From positions 1 through 64,000 of the forward strand of contig NZ_JYMT01000018.1 in the NCBI RefSeq assembly GCF_000938305.1: 64,000 nucleotides of DNA. Reading direction: 5' to 3'. The stretch comes from Bradyrhizobium sp. LTSP885. Lineage in GTDB: Bacteria; Pseudomonadota; Alphaproteobacteria; Rhizobiales; Xanthobacteraceae. Each line of letters begins with the position of its first letter. The first letter of the stretch is position 1. The notes below the pieces were generated by a model, which saw nothing but the letters and a program-made list of their open reading frames with translations, made no database searches and was not told the DNA's origin. Made by a program: the position numbers and the translations under genes. Below are positions 54,957 through 63,733 of the stretch, one piece after another.

Positions 54957-55913
54957 ATGCGCGACCCCTATGAGGTCTTGGGGGTGCAGCGGAGCGCCAG
55001 CGCCGCGACGATCAAGAGCGCCTATCGCAAGCTCGCCAAGAAGCATCATCCCGACAGCAACAAAAACGACCCGAAGGCGGCTGACCGCTTTGCGGAGCTC
55101 AACACCGCCAACGAGATCATCGGCGACGAGGACAAGCGCAAGCAGTTCGACCGTGGCGAGATCGATGGCGATGGCAAGCCGCGCTTCCAGGGCTTCCCCG
55201 GCGGCGGCGCGGGTGGCCGCGCCGGTCCTGGTGGATTCGAGTCCCACACGTTCCGCGCCGGTCCTGGCGGCGGCATGGGTGGCGGCGGCTTCGAGGACAT
55301 TCTCAACAGCATGTTCGGCAACGCCAATCGCGGCGGCGCCCGCGCTGGGCGCGCCAGCCCGTTCGAATTCGAGGGCGGCGGGGTCGGGGTCGACCTCGAC
55401 CTTTCCGTCGCCATGACTGTCACGCTGGAGGAGTCGGTCAACGGGGGCGAGAAGCGCGTCCGGCTGCCGACCGGGCGCGAACTCAACGTCAAGATTCCCG
55501 CAGGCGTCACCGCCAGCCAGCAGATCCGGCTGAAGGGCCAGGGCGAGACCGCGCAGGGTCATCCGCCCGGCGATCTCCTGATCACGATCTCGATCGCGCC
55601 GCATCCGTTCTTCAAGGTCGACGGCAACGATCTCAGGGTCGATCTGCCTGTGACGCTGTACGAGGCCGTGCTCGGCGGCAAGGTTCGCGTGCCGACGCTT
55701 GGCAGCGCGGTCGAATTGTCGATCCCGAAAAACACCTCGAGCGGCCGCATTTTCCGCCTCAAGGGCAAAGGTCTGCCGAAGGCAGGCGTATCAGGCGATC
55801 TCTACGTCACCACCCGCATCATCCTTCCCGACGGGAACGATGCCGACCTCGAGGCATTGATGCAAACGTGGCGCGATCAACACCCCTACAATCCGCGCAG
55901 CGATCTCGGCTGA
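54957..55913 (+). CDS. DnaJ-type co-chaperone (CbpA-like, without zinc finger)
   Basis: A Hsp40 of 318 aa. The J-domain is at residues 1-70 with the HPD motif in KKHHPDSNK. A Gly/Phe-rich linker follows (about 80-135), then two C-terminal client-binding domains (VAMTVTLEESVNGGEKRV..., VTLYEAVLGGKVRVPTL). The Cys-rich zinc region of true DnaJ is absent, so it is a class II (CbpA/DnaJ2) protein that stimulates DnaK. AGGAG precedes the ATG by nine bases. Confidence 0.93.
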   Translation: MRDPYEVLGVQRSASAATIKSAYRKLAKKHHPDSNKNDPKAADRFAELNTANEIIGDEDKRKQFDRGEIDGDGKPRFQGFPGGGAGGRAGPGGFESHTFRAGPGGGMGGGGFEDILNSMFGNANRGGARAGRASPFEFEGGGVGVDLDLSVAMTVTLEESVNGGEKRVRLPTGRELNVKIPAGVTASQQIRLKGQGETAQGHPPGDLLITISIAPHPFFKVDGNDLRVDLPVTLYEAVLGGKVRVPTLGSAVELSIPKNTSSGRIFRLKGKGLPKAGVSGDLYVTTRIILPDGNDADLEALMQTWRDQHPYNPRSDLG

Positions 55914-56468
55914 CCGCCGAAAGCGCGCCTGAGATGCGAAACTGACCTGCCCCGGACTTTGCCGGGGTAGACAGACAGCATTGTGAGCGCGTCAAAGGAT
56001 GAGAGGCCGTCGGTCCCGATTCTGCGGCGAGCAGACAGTCCGGCGGAAAAAGAAGTGCGGCCTCGAGAGGGGGACCAGCGCGGTACCAAACCCCAATCGA
56101 GGCCGCCTGCGCCGATCGGCGGATCGGGCGCGGATCATATTCGCGTGAGCATCCGGTGCGATATTGAGACGCGCCAATGTCGCGATTCGAAATTTTCAAT
56201 GTCGGAATTGGGACGCTGAGTGAGGCTGGATTCACTCACTGCAATTGGGTGCGTCCGGAGCGGCAGATTCCCGTATAATTACGGAGATGAGCCGACAGCA
56301 CCTCTCTTCGAGATGAGGCCGGTAGTCGCCACAGCTCAATGTGGACTACCTCGTTGTTGCATCGCAATGAGACTTGTTAAGCGTCGGTCGTTCAGCACGA
56401 CGATCGTATACTTGCTGCTCTCTTCTCGGGTGATACGGTAAGAAATTGCAATTTGCGGGAGCTTCTAT
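55914..56468. other. 555-base intergenic region marking the left flank of an AT-richer insertion
   Basis: No convincing gene is seen. The left two thirds are GC-rich with short chance frames and may be decayed coding DNA. From about 56220 the base composition drifts to AT-rich and a perfect -10 hexamer (TATAAT, 56274-56279) occurs, without a matching -35. I found no direct repeats, integrase or tRNA that would mark an integration site. Confidence 0.55.
55950..55967. terminator. short GC stem-loop after the DnaJ-type gene
   Basis: CCCCGG and CCGGGG pair around ACTTTG, 37 bases after the stop. There is no T-run, so termination is uncertain. Confidence 0.4.
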
Positions 56469-57926
56469 GTGAGTCACCGTATAGGTGTTTCGATTGCCGA
56501 CCACTTTGGAGTCAGCGAGGAATGGTTTGACAAAGAAGGCATTTTTAACGCCAACCTAGATATCGATGCGCCGCTATTTATCGACCCATTTCTCTTGCCT
56601 GAGAGCAAACACGCTGAGTTCTCGGGTTGTGGATTTGAAACGTACGAGGAGCATTTTGGCAAAATTCATGGGCTCCTTCGTCTTAGCGAAAACGTTGGGG
56701 ACAAAGCTTGGAAAGGTGCCCTGAAACAATTTCAGTTTAGCGAAGCTAAAGGGCTCAGCGGCACGTGTTTGGGCTACAGCAAGAATTCAACAAAGGGGAA
56801 TGGCTTCGGCAAGAAACTATCTGCTCGCGCTCTAGTGTGGGCTAAACAAGTTGTGGATCTGGGAGTCAAAGATCCAGAGATGTTCTCGTCAATGTCTCTC
56901 TTCGAGGATGGCATTGGACCTGACCGCATAAGCGATATGGTCGCGAACATTACGCTCCCTTGCATCATCCAATTCAACAACCGAATATATTCAGAGATAG
57001 AAGAGGAATTTGGCAAGAAGATTCCTCGACAATCATTCAATCTCAAATCCCTCGTCGCTGAGTTGGCGTCAAACCCATACTCCAATATTCCAGCGCCAAT
57101 TATTCTGCTCCCGCGCGACATTCTCAAGCATCTTCCGATCGTGGACGACGCTCTTAAATTGTCCGACGTGGCATTACATAATGAGCAGCTCCGGGATCGT
57201 GTAAATCAACACATTTCCGAAATTTTCAAAATCAGGACAAAGAAGGAAAAGGATTTCATCCGGAATCGAGCGATGGAGAGTAGTGCCGCTTTCCAGACCT
57301 TGCTCGACCTCCTCAAGATTATTGAGAAGGAGCCGTACGATACCCTCAAAGACCCTCAAGGACTGTTGCAATGGAGGTCGTTGGCCGAGAAGTTTTCTGG
57401 AGTTTACAAGCTTGAAATCAAGCCAGACGCTACGAAGTCACGGATTGCTCAGATAGACGAAGTTTGCTTACAAATTATCGAACAGTTCCGGCATCTCGTT
57501 GAAAACTGCAGGCTGTCGCAGTCCTTTTATGTTGACGGTGCGCCACGGCACGAACGGTTTGCGCAGTTGCTATTTTACGCGATAGCGTTCTCCTACTGCG
57601 CTGCGAATGATCTTGATATCTCGCCCGAAGCGGATGCAGGGGCCGGGCCGGTGGATTTCAAGTTCTCAAGGGGCAGCGACCGAGTGGTAGTGGAAATCAA
57701 GCTTTCGACCAACGGAAAGGTCGTTGAGGGATACGAGAAGCAATTGAAGGCCTACATGGCGGCGGAAAAGGCGACGATAGGCCACTACGTCGTTATCAAT
57801 GTGGGAAGGATGGGAACCAAATGGGACCGCCTTCGGGGAATTGCTAGAAAAAGCAAGAACTTTCAGCGTGATCGGGGATTGCATCTGATCGATGGCACCC
57901 CCCGGGCATCGGCAAGCAAGCTGTAG
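56469..57926 (+). CDS. PD-(D/E)XK nuclease-domain protein of unknown family
   Basis: A 485-aa protein starting at GTG 56469, with GGGAG eight bases upstream. The C-terminal 130 residues fit a PD-(D/E)XK nuclease: Glu near 361 (HERFAQLLFYAIAF helix), Asp396 in GPVDFKFS, Glu409-X-Lys411 in VVVEIKLS, and Gln425 in EKQLKAYMAAEK. This should cut DNA or RNA. The N-terminal 350 residues match no family I know; they contain DIDAPLFIDPFLLPES near residue 35 and several long helices. Codon use is much more AT-rich than in the neighbours, and the gene is alone between core genes, so recent transfer is likely. A defence function is an inference. Confidence 0.8.
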   Translation: MSHRIGVSIADHFGVSEEWFDKEGIFNANLDIDAPLFIDPFLLPESKHAEFSGCGFETYEEHFGKIHGLLRLSENVGDKAWKGALKQFQFSEAKGLSGTCLGYSKNSTKGNGFGKKLSARALVWAKQVVDLGVKDPEMFSSMSLFEDGIGPDRISDMVANITLPCIIQFNNRIYSEIEEEFGKKIPRQSFNLKSLVAELASNPYSNIPAPIILLPRDILKHLPIVDDALKLSDVALHNEQLRDRVNQHISEIFKIRTKKEKDFIRNRAMESSAAFQTLLDLLKIIEKEPYDTLKDPQGLLQWRSLAEKFSGVYKLEIKPDATKSRIAQIDEVCLQIIEQFRHLVENCRLSQSFYVDGAPRHERFAQLLFYAIAFSYCAANDLDISPEADAGAGPVDFKFSRGSDRVVVEIKLSTNGKVVEGYEKQLKAYMAAEKATIGHYVVINVGRMGTKWDRLRGIARKSKNFQRDRGLHLIDGTPRASASKL

Positions 57927-57940
57927 CAGTCGGCGCCGCA

Positions 57941-58705
57941 TCATCCGCCGCTCTTTTCCATCTGGTCGTAGACCCCCTGCGCGACCTGGGTCAGGCGGGT
58001 GCGGTCGCTGCCGCCTGAGACCACATAGGCGACGCCGCGGTCGGCCCAGAACAGCGCGCCGTCGCTGCCGTGGACGGAATAGCGCATCTGCGTCGCCTCG
58101 GTCTCCGCCTTTGCGGTGTAGACCGTGAAGCGCTCGCCGGACGTGCTCTCATACATCAGGAACGATGCCGGCCCGCTCGGTCCGGGCAGCAGTCGACCGC
58201 CGACCAGCTTCAGCCCGGCCAGCTCCGGCGCGCGGACGTCCCAGCCGCAGCGCTTGGTCAGCCACTGTTGCAAATGGTCACGCTCGCTGCCGGGCACTTC
58301 GACGGGATGACGGACCTCGACCACATAGAGGCGATGCGCATCGAGCGCATCGACCGTGAAACTCTGGAAGGTCGACGGCATGGCGGCCGCGCCGCGGGCA
58401 ATCCAGCCGGCGCCGCCGCCGGCGATGAAAGCGACCAGCGTTGCCGCGATCGCGCCATAGACCCAGCGCCGCGGCTGGCGCACCAGCCGCTCGATCTCGA
58501 GCCGCTTCGGCACCGTCTCGTCCAGCACCTGATCGTAGCGCGCATGCAGCGCCTCGGCCATCGCGCGCCACGACTGCACCCGGGCCGCGTCGTCGGGATG
58601 CGCCGCGAGCCACGCCTCGACGTCGCCGCGGCGTTCGGCCGGCAGCTCGTTGTCGACATAGGCATGAAGCTCGTCTTCGGTGACGGGGATGTTGGGATCG
58701 GTCAT
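57941..58705 (-). CDS. anti-sigma factor, single-pass membrane protein
   Basis: A 254-aa protein that should hold the ECF sigma factor encoded just upstream. The N-terminal cytoplasmic part DELHAYVDNELPAERRGDVEAWLAAHPDDAARV follows the anti-sigma pattern but without the zinc-binding His/Cys set. One membrane segment lies near residues 85-105 (WVYGAIAATLVAFIAGGGAGWIA). The periplasmic remainder probably senses stress. ATG 58705 is used; a TTG six codons earlier is possible. Same strand as the sigma gene, 88 bases after it. Confidence 0.87.
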   Translation of the reverse strand: MTDPNIPVTEDELHAYVDNELPAERRGDVEAWLAAHPDDAARVQSWRAMAEALHARYDQVLDETVPKRLEIERLVRQPRRWVYGAIAATLVAFIAGGGAGWIARGAAAMPSTFQSFTVDALDAHRLYVVEVRHPVEVPGSERDHLQQWLTKRCGWDVRAPELAGLKLVGGRLLPGPSGPASFLMYESTSGERFTVYTAKAETEATQMRYSVHGSDGALFWADRGVAYVVSGGSDRTRLTQVAQGVYDQMEKSGG

Positions 58706-58793
58706 TTCAGTCGTCTCTGCCAAATCCTGTTCAGATATCGTCCAGATCTTGCTCTGATATGCATAACGCTCGCCACTACGCTCCGTGTCATCG

Positions 58794-59282
58794 TCATTTC
58801 ACCCGCCTGAGCGCTGGGCGCTCGCCGTCCAGCGACGCCCTGACATGGGCGCGGGCGCGGGCGAGGCGGGACATCACCGTGCCGATCGGCACGCCCTGGA
58901 TGTCGGCGACCTCGCGGTAGCTCAGTCCCTCCAGCATCACCAGCAGCAGCACGGAGCGCTGCTCCTCCACCAGCGTCGACAGCGCGCGTGCGATATCGCG
59001 CCCCTCCGCCTCGGTGCCGCTGGCATCGGCATTGTTGTCGAGCAACGGCATCAAGGTCGGCCGCCGCGCCAACGAGCGCCGGCGGTTCTTGTTCAGATTG
59101 GTCAGGATCGTATAGAGCCAGCTCCTGACGTCGCCGCCGAGAAACAGCCGCTCCGAGCGCAGCGCGCGCACCAGCGTATCCTGCACCAGATCGTCGGCGA
59201 TGTCGGCATCACGCGTGAGCGCGCGCGCATAGCGGCGGAGCGCCGGGATCATGGCTTCGACACTTTGACGAAACGCGGTCAT
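58794..59282 (-). CDS. ECF-type RNA polymerase sigma factor
   Basis: Sigma-70 family protein of 162 aa with only regions 2 and 4. Region 2 is LRRYARALTRDADIADDLVQDTLVRALR followed by DVRSWLYTILTNLNKNRRR. Region 4 is LVEEQRSVLLLVMLEGLSYREVADIQGVPIGTVMSRLARARAHVR. It forms a pair with the anti-sigma gene downstream and has an ECF-like promoter in front, so autoregulation is likely. Confidence 0.93.
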   Translation of the reverse strand: MTAFRQSVEAMIPALRRYARALTRDADIADDLVQDTLVRALRSERLFLGGDVRSWLYTILTNLNKNRRRSLARRPTLMPLLDNNADASGTEAEGRDIARALSTLVEEQRSVLLLVMLEGLSYREVADIQGVPIGTVMSRLARARAHVRASLDGERPALRRVK

Positions 59283-59339
59283 GCATACCAGTCTTCAGAT
59301 GGTCTCGGCGCGGATGGTTTCGGCCCGCGCCTTGCCCAA

Positions 59340-59367
59340 CATAACACCCAAATTGCGTGACTATTCC
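59340..59367 (-). promoter_or_regulatory. ECF-type promoter of the sigma/anti-sigma pair
   Basis: On the minus strand GGAATA (59362-59367) is followed after 16 bases by GTTATG, close to the GGAAC/T - N16-17 - GTT pattern used by ECF sigma factors. It lies about 60 bases before the sigma ATG. The same gap must also hold the promoter for fabI on the other strand. Confidence 0.5.
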
Positions 59368-59488
59368 GGTTGTGCGGATTTGCGCACCGAGAGTTAGCCG
59401 ACGCCAATTTGGACTGTACCCGGTCAGAGTGCTGGTGTACCTCCCAGACCGGAAAATTCGCAGCGTGATTGGACACCCGGGAAACCTC

Positions 59489-60307
59489 ATGTCGCAGATG
59501 TCAGGGCTGATGCAGGGCAAGCGCGGCGTGATCCTCGGCGTCGCCAACAACCGCTCGATCGCCTGGGGCATCGCCAAGGCATGCCACACCGCCGGTGCCG
59601 AGGTCGCGCTGACCTGGCAGGGCGACGCGCTGAAGAAGCGGGTCGAGCCGCTGGCCAAGGAGATCGACGCGGTCCTGCTCGGCCATTGCGACGTCACCGA
59701 CGCCGCGACCATCGATGCGGCGTTCGAGGCCGCGAAGGCGCAATGGGGCAAGATCGACTTCGTCGTGCACGCGATCGCCTTCTCCGACAAGGACGAACTC
59801 GACGGCCGCTATATCGAGACCTCAGAGGCGAATTTCACCAAGAGCATGCTGATCTCCTGCTACTCGCTGACCGCGGTCGCGCAGCGCGCCGAGAAGCTGA
59901 TGACCGACGGCGGCTCGATCCTCACGCTGACCTATTACGGCGCCGAGAAGTGGATGCCGCATTACAACGTGATGGGCGTGGCGAAGGCCGCGCTGGAGGC
60001 CAGCGTGCGCTATCTCGCCGCCGATCTCGGCGAGAAGAACATCCGCGTCAACGCGATCTCCGCCGGGCCGATCAAGACGCTGGCCTTTGCGGGCATCGCC
60101 GATTCCCGCTATTTGCTGAAATGGACCGAGCTGCACGCGCCGATGCGCCGCAACGTGACCATCGAGGAGGTCGGCGACAGCGGAATGTATTTCCTCTCTG
60201 ACCTGTCGCGCGGCGTCACCGGCGAGGTGCATCACGTCGATTCCGGCTACCACGTCGTCGGCATGAAGCGGCTCGACGCGCCTGATGTCACGCTGGCGAA
60301 GGACTAG
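59489..60307 (+). CDS. fabI: enoyl-[acyl-carrier-protein] reductase FabI
   Basis: NADH-dependent enoyl-ACP reductase of 272 aa, the last step of each fatty-acid elongation round. Family marks: GVILGVANNRSIAWGIA cofactor loop, HAIAFSDKDEL, and TLTYYGAEKWMPHYNVMGVAKAAL, with the catalytic Tyr and Lys. AGPIKTLAFAGIADS is the substrate loop bound by triclosan-type inhibitors. ATG 59489 is chosen because upstream sequence in frame lacks protein character. Followed at once by a histidine phosphatase and then aroC, a conserved order. Confidence 0.95.
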   Translation: MSQMSGLMQGKRGVILGVANNRSIAWGIAKACHTAGAEVALTWQGDALKKRVEPLAKEIDAVLLGHCDVTDAATIDAAFEAAKAQWGKIDFVVHAIAFSDKDELDGRYIETSEANFTKSMLISCYSLTAVAQRAEKLMTDGGSILTLTYYGAEKWMPHYNVMGVAKAALEASVRYLAADLGEKNIRVNAISAGPIKTLAFAGIADSRYLLKWTELHAPMRRNVTIEEVGDSGMYFLSDLSRGVTGEVHHVDSGYHVVGMKRLDAPDVTLAKD

Positions 60308-60319
60308 CCTGCCAGAGCC

Positions 60320-60919
60320 ATGCCGGTGCCCACGATCTATTACATCCGCCACGGTGAGACGTCGTGGAATGCCGAAGGCAGGCTGCAAGGCGTGCAGGAC
60401 ATCGCGCTGAACGATCTTGGCCGCCGTCAGGCGGCCCATGCCGGGCGCATCCTCGCCGATCTGCTCGCCTGCGACGGTCATGACACCGCCGCGCTGTCGT
60501 TCGTCGCAAGCCCGCTGATCCGGGCGCGGGCGACCATGGAGTTGGCGCGCACCGAACTCGGCTTGCCGCCGGGCGATTACGCGCTCGATAGTCGGCTGCG
60601 CGAGATCGGCTACGGCGCGTGGGAGGGCTCGACGCTGAAGGAGGCGCAAGCCGCCGATCCCGCGCTCTATGCGCGGCGCCAGGTCGAGAAATGGACGATG
60701 TCGCCGCCCGGTGGCGAGAGCTACGTCGACGTCCAGGCGCGGATGACCGATTGGTACCGCTCGGTCACCTCCGCCACGGTCGCTGTCGCCCATGGCGGCA
60801 CGGCGCGGGCGCTGATGGTGGCGCTCGGCTTCGAGACCCCGGCGAGTGCGGCGGACCTGAGCATCGAGCAGGGCGCGGTCTACGTGTTCGACGACGGGGA
60901 CCTGCGGAAATATAGTTAA
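60320..60919 (+). CDS. histidine phosphatase family protein
   Basis: Phosphoglycerate-mutase-like phosphatase of 199 aa. The phospho-accepting His is in YYIRHGETSWNAEGRLQG; the second His is in AVAHGGTARALM, and the Arg and Glu pocket in RLREIGYGAWEG. Substrate unknown (small phosphate esters). It starts 13 bases after fabI. Confidence 0.9.
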   Translation: MPVPTIYYIRHGETSWNAEGRLQGVQDIALNDLGRRQAAHAGRILADLLACDGHDTAALSFVASPLIRARATMELARTELGLPPGDYALDSRLREIGYGAWEGSTLKEAQAADPALYARRQVEKWTMSPPGGESYVDVQARMTDWYRSVTSATVAVAHGGTARALMVALGFETPASAADLSIEQGAVYVFDDGDLRKYS

Positions 60920-60938
60920 GGGCGCCTGTTCCCAGCCG

Positions 60939-61020
60939 CCGTCATTCCGGGGCGCCCGAAGGGCGAACCCGGAATCTCGAGATTCCGGGTTCGATGCTTT
61001 GCATCGCCCCGGAATGACGG
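60939..61020. repeat. palindromic intergenic repeat, family B
   Basis: CCGTCATTCCGGGGCG at the left is inverted as CGCCCCGGAATGACGG at the right, with inner GAACCCGGAATCTCGAGATTCCGGGTTC. Lies between the histidine phosphatase gene and aroC. Confidence 0.9.
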
Positions 61021-61089
61021 CGTAGTTGTTTGACCGCAGTGCCTCCGCGCGTTACGACAAGTCAGCATTGACTTACAGCCAGCGAGCAA

Positions 61090-62178
61090 ATGTCCTTCAA
61101 CACCTTCGGCCACATGTTCCGCGTCACGACCTTCGGCGAAAGCCACGGGGTTGCGATCGGCTGCGTGGTCGATGGTTGTCCGCCGCTGATCCCGCTTAAC
61201 GTAGAGGAGATCCAGCGCGATCTCGATCGCCGGCGCCCCGGCCAGTCGCGCTTCACCACCCAGCGCCAGGAGCTGGACGCGGTGAAGATCCTGTCCGGCG
61301 TGATGGCGCATCCGGAGACCGGGGTGCAGGTGACGACCGGCACGCCGATCGCGCTGTTGATCGAGAACACCGACCAGCGCTCCAAGGACTATTCCGAGAT
61401 CAAGGACAAGTTCCGCCCCGGGCACGCCGACTTCACCTATGAGGCGAAATACGGCCTGCGCGACTATCGCGGCGGCGGTCGTTCCTCGGCCCGCGAAACC
61501 GCGACCCGCGTCGCTGCCGGTGCGATCGCCCGCAAGGTTATGCCCGAGGTCAAGGTACGCGGCGCGCTGGTTCAGATCGGCCCGCACAAGATCGACCGCG
61601 AGAAATGGGACTGGGACGAGATCGCCCGCAATCCGTTCAATTGCCCGGACAAGGACAAGGCGGCGTTCTTCGAAAGTTATCTCGACGGTATCAGGAAGAG
61701 CGGCTCCTCGATCGGCGCTGTCATCGAGGTCACAGCCGAGGGCGTGCCGGCCGGACTTGGCGCGCCGATCTATGCCAAGCTCGACAGCGACCTTGCCGCG
61801 GCGATGATGAGCATCAATGCGGTGAAGGGCGTCGAGATCGGTGCTGGCTTCGGTGCCGCCGAATTGTCCGGCGAGCAGAACGCCGACGAGATGCGGACCG
61901 GCAATGAGGGGACGCGGTTTCTGTCCAACAATGCCGGCGGCGTCCTCGGCGGCATCTCGACCGGGCAGCCGGTGGTGGTGCGCTTCGCGGTAAAGCCGAC
62001 GTCCTCGATCCTGACCCCGCGTCGGACCGTGGACCGCAAGGGCGCCGACACCGACATCCTGACCAAGGGCCGTCACGACCCCTGCGTCGGCATCCGCGCC
62101 GTGCCGGTGGGCGAGGCCATGATGGCCTGCGTGCTGGCCGATCATTTTCTGCGCGATCGCGGGCAGACCGGGCGCTGA
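61090..62178 (+). CDS. aroC: chorismate synthase AroC
   Basis: FMN-dependent lyase of 362 aa that makes chorismate from 5-enolpyruvylshikimate 3-phosphate, the last shared step to aromatic amino acids. Signatures: [40 protein letters not shown], and [28 protein letters not shown]. The ribosome site is weak. The target of no local regulation that I can see. Confidence 0.96.
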   Translation: MSFNTFGHMFRVTTFGESHGVAIGCVVDGCPPLIPLNVEEIQRDLDRRRPGQSRFTTQRQELDAVKILSGVMAHPETGVQVTTGTPIALLIENTDQRSKDYSEIKDKFRPGHADFTYEAKYGLRDYRGGGRSSARETATRVAAGAIARKVMPEVKVRGALVQIGPHKIDREKWDWDEIARNPFNCPDKDKAAFFESYLDGIRKSGSSIGAVIEVTAEGVPAGLGAPIYAKLDSDLAAAMMSINAVKGVEIGAGFGAAELSGEQNADEMRTGNEGTRFLSNNAGGVLGGISTGQPVVVRFAVKPTSSILTPRRTVDRKGADTDILTKGRHDPCVGIRAVPVGEAMMACVLADHFLRDRGQTGR

Positions 62179-62202
62179 CCCTTATATAGTGGTGGTTGCC
62201 AG

Positions 62203-62241
62203 ATCGGGTGCTGGTATCGGGTGCTGGTCTGGGGTGCTGCC
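62203..62241. repeat. 13-base tandem repeat before the cyclase gene
   Basis: ATCGGGTGCTGGT occurs twice head to tail (62203-62228) and a third diverged copy (CTGGGGTGCTGCC) follows directly and ends at the base before the ATG. The copies may offer alternative weak ribosome sites. Confidence 0.8.
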
Positions 62242-63435
62242 ATGAACGCGTCGGAGTTGCGGGACATCAACGAGTGGATGATCGGCGGCGCACGCTCGGC
62301 GCCCACACCGCCGCAGATGATGGCGGAATGCTGCGAACGCCTGGTTCGGGCCGGCCTGCCGCTGTGGCGCGTCGGCGTCTTCGTTCGAACCCTGCACCCC
62401 GAGATTTACGGCCGCAATTTCCTCTGGAAGCCTGGTGCCGAAGTCGAACTCGGCACCGTCGATCACGACATCCAGAACGCCCCGGAATTCATCGCCAGCC
62501 CGCTTTCGACCGTCTTCAAGCAGGGACTTGAAGTGAGGGCGCGGCTCGACGATCCCGCGAGCGCGCGCTTTCCGATCATCGAGGACCTGCGCGCGGAAGG
62601 CGTCACCGACTACATCGCCCTGCCGCTGATCAATACCGACGGCTTCGTCAACGCCTCGAGCTGGACCACCAAGCAGCCGGGCGGCTTTACCGAAGAACAG
62701 TTGCGCGCGCTCCGGTCGATCGCGGTTCCGCTGGCGCGTTATATCGAGATTGTCACCCTACGCCGGACCGCCTCGTTGCTGCTCGATACCTATGTCGGCA
62801 ATCGTGCCGGCGAGCGGATTCTCGGCGGCCAGATCAGGCGTGGCCATGCCGACACGATGAATGCCGCGATCTGGCTGTCTGACCTGCGCGGCTTCACCGC
62901 ACTGTCGGACCGCTTGCCGGCCGAGACGATCGTGGAGATTCTCAACCTCTACTTCGATTGCCAGGTCGCCGCGATCCGCGAACATGGCGGCGAGGTGCTC
63001 AAATTCATGGGCGACGGGCTGCTCGCGGTGTTTCCGGTTGACGAATATGTTAGCGACGAGGCGCAGGTCTGCTCGCGGGTGCTGGAAGCGGCGCGCGAGT
63101 CCCGCGCCAGCGTCGAGGCGCTGCAGTTTTCCCATCGTGAGGCGGTCGAGCGCTTCCGTTTCGGCATCGCGCTGCATGTCGGGCGCGTGCTTTATGGCAA
63201 TATCGGCGGCGGCGACCGGCTCGATTTCACCTGCATCGGTCCGGCGGTCAATCTCGCGGCGCGGCTGGAGAAGATCGCCGGCCGTCTCGGCCGCACCGTG
63301 GTCGCCTCCGAGGGCTTCGCCGGGATCTGCAGTGGCGGCTGGAGCGATCTTGGCGAATTTCCGATCGCCGGGTTCGCGAAGGCCGAGCGGGTCTATGGCC
63401 TGGCCGACGAGGCGTCGCGCGCCGCCCCGGGCTAG
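62242..63435 (+). CDS. adenylate/guanylate cyclase with N-terminal GAF-like domain
   Basis: Class III nucleotide cyclase of 397 aa. Residues 1-190 look like a GAF-type sensor (GLPLWRVGVFVRTLHPEIYG, GVTDYIALPLIN, FTEEQLRALRSIAVPLARYIEI). The cyclase domain follows: metal Asp in WLSDLRGFTALSDRL, FMGDGLLAVFP with the second Asp, and DFTCIGPAVNLAARLEK with the catalytic Asn and Arg; the Asp of DFTCIG favours ATP as substrate. ATG 62242 is chosen; a GTG seven codons earlier lies inside the tandem repeat. Soluble, so it likely responds to an internal signal. Confidence 0.88.
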   Translation: MNASELRDINEWMIGGARSAPTPPQMMAECCERLVRAGLPLWRVGVFVRTLHPEIYGRNFLWKPGAEVELGTVDHDIQNAPEFIASPLSTVFKQGLEVRARLDDPASARFPIIEDLRAEGVTDYIALPLINTDGFVNASSWTTKQPGGFTEEQLRALRSIAVPLARYIEIVTLRRTASLLLDTYVGNRAGERILGGQIRRGHADTMNAAIWLSDLRGFTALSDRLPAETIVEILNLYFDCQVAAIREHGGEVLKFMGDGLLAVFPVDEYVSDEAQVCSRVLEAARESRASVEALQFSHREAVERFRFGIALHVGRVLYGNIGGGDRLDFTCIGPAVNLAARLEKIAGRLGRTVVASEGFAGICSGGWSDLGEFPIAGFAKAERVYGLADEASRAAPG

Positions 63436-63478
63436 CGCAGATGTCACTACATCGAATCGAGCAAGAGCCCTCACTTCA

Positions 63479-63515
63479 CCTCGCCCCGCTTGCGGCAGGG
63501 CAGTCCGGGGCGAGG
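63479..63515. repeat. inverted repeat after the cyclase gene
   Basis: CCTCGCCCCG and CGGGGCGAGG flank a 17-base centre. It resembles a worn half of a Bradyrhizobium-type palindromic repeat and may end cyclase transcription. The remaining bases to 63733 show nothing else. Confidence 0.5.
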
Positions 63516-63733
63516 GCACTTGCGTGATTTCGGAATAATGGAATAATGCCGCTGAGTTGCCCGACGTGTCAAGTCGTCTTGTCGAGCGCCGGCAGCAGCC
63601 GGCTACTTTGCATGGGGTTGTTTTCGATGTTTTGGCAGTGTGTCCCTGCGGAGGCAGGCTGCCGTAAGAATGGGGATAGGGAGCAGTGTCCCGTCGCCGT
63701 TCGACCACATCTCAACGAGTCCTAGAGGCGAAA

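Noticed and set aside
55983..56441. Short plus-strand open frames between the DnaJ-type gene and the nuclease gene
   Set aside because: No ribosome sites, odd composition and no family features.
55914..57945. Attachment sites around the AT-rich nuclease gene
   Set aside because: I looked for direct repeats, an integrase or a tRNA on both sides and found none; simple recombination between homologous flanks is as likely.
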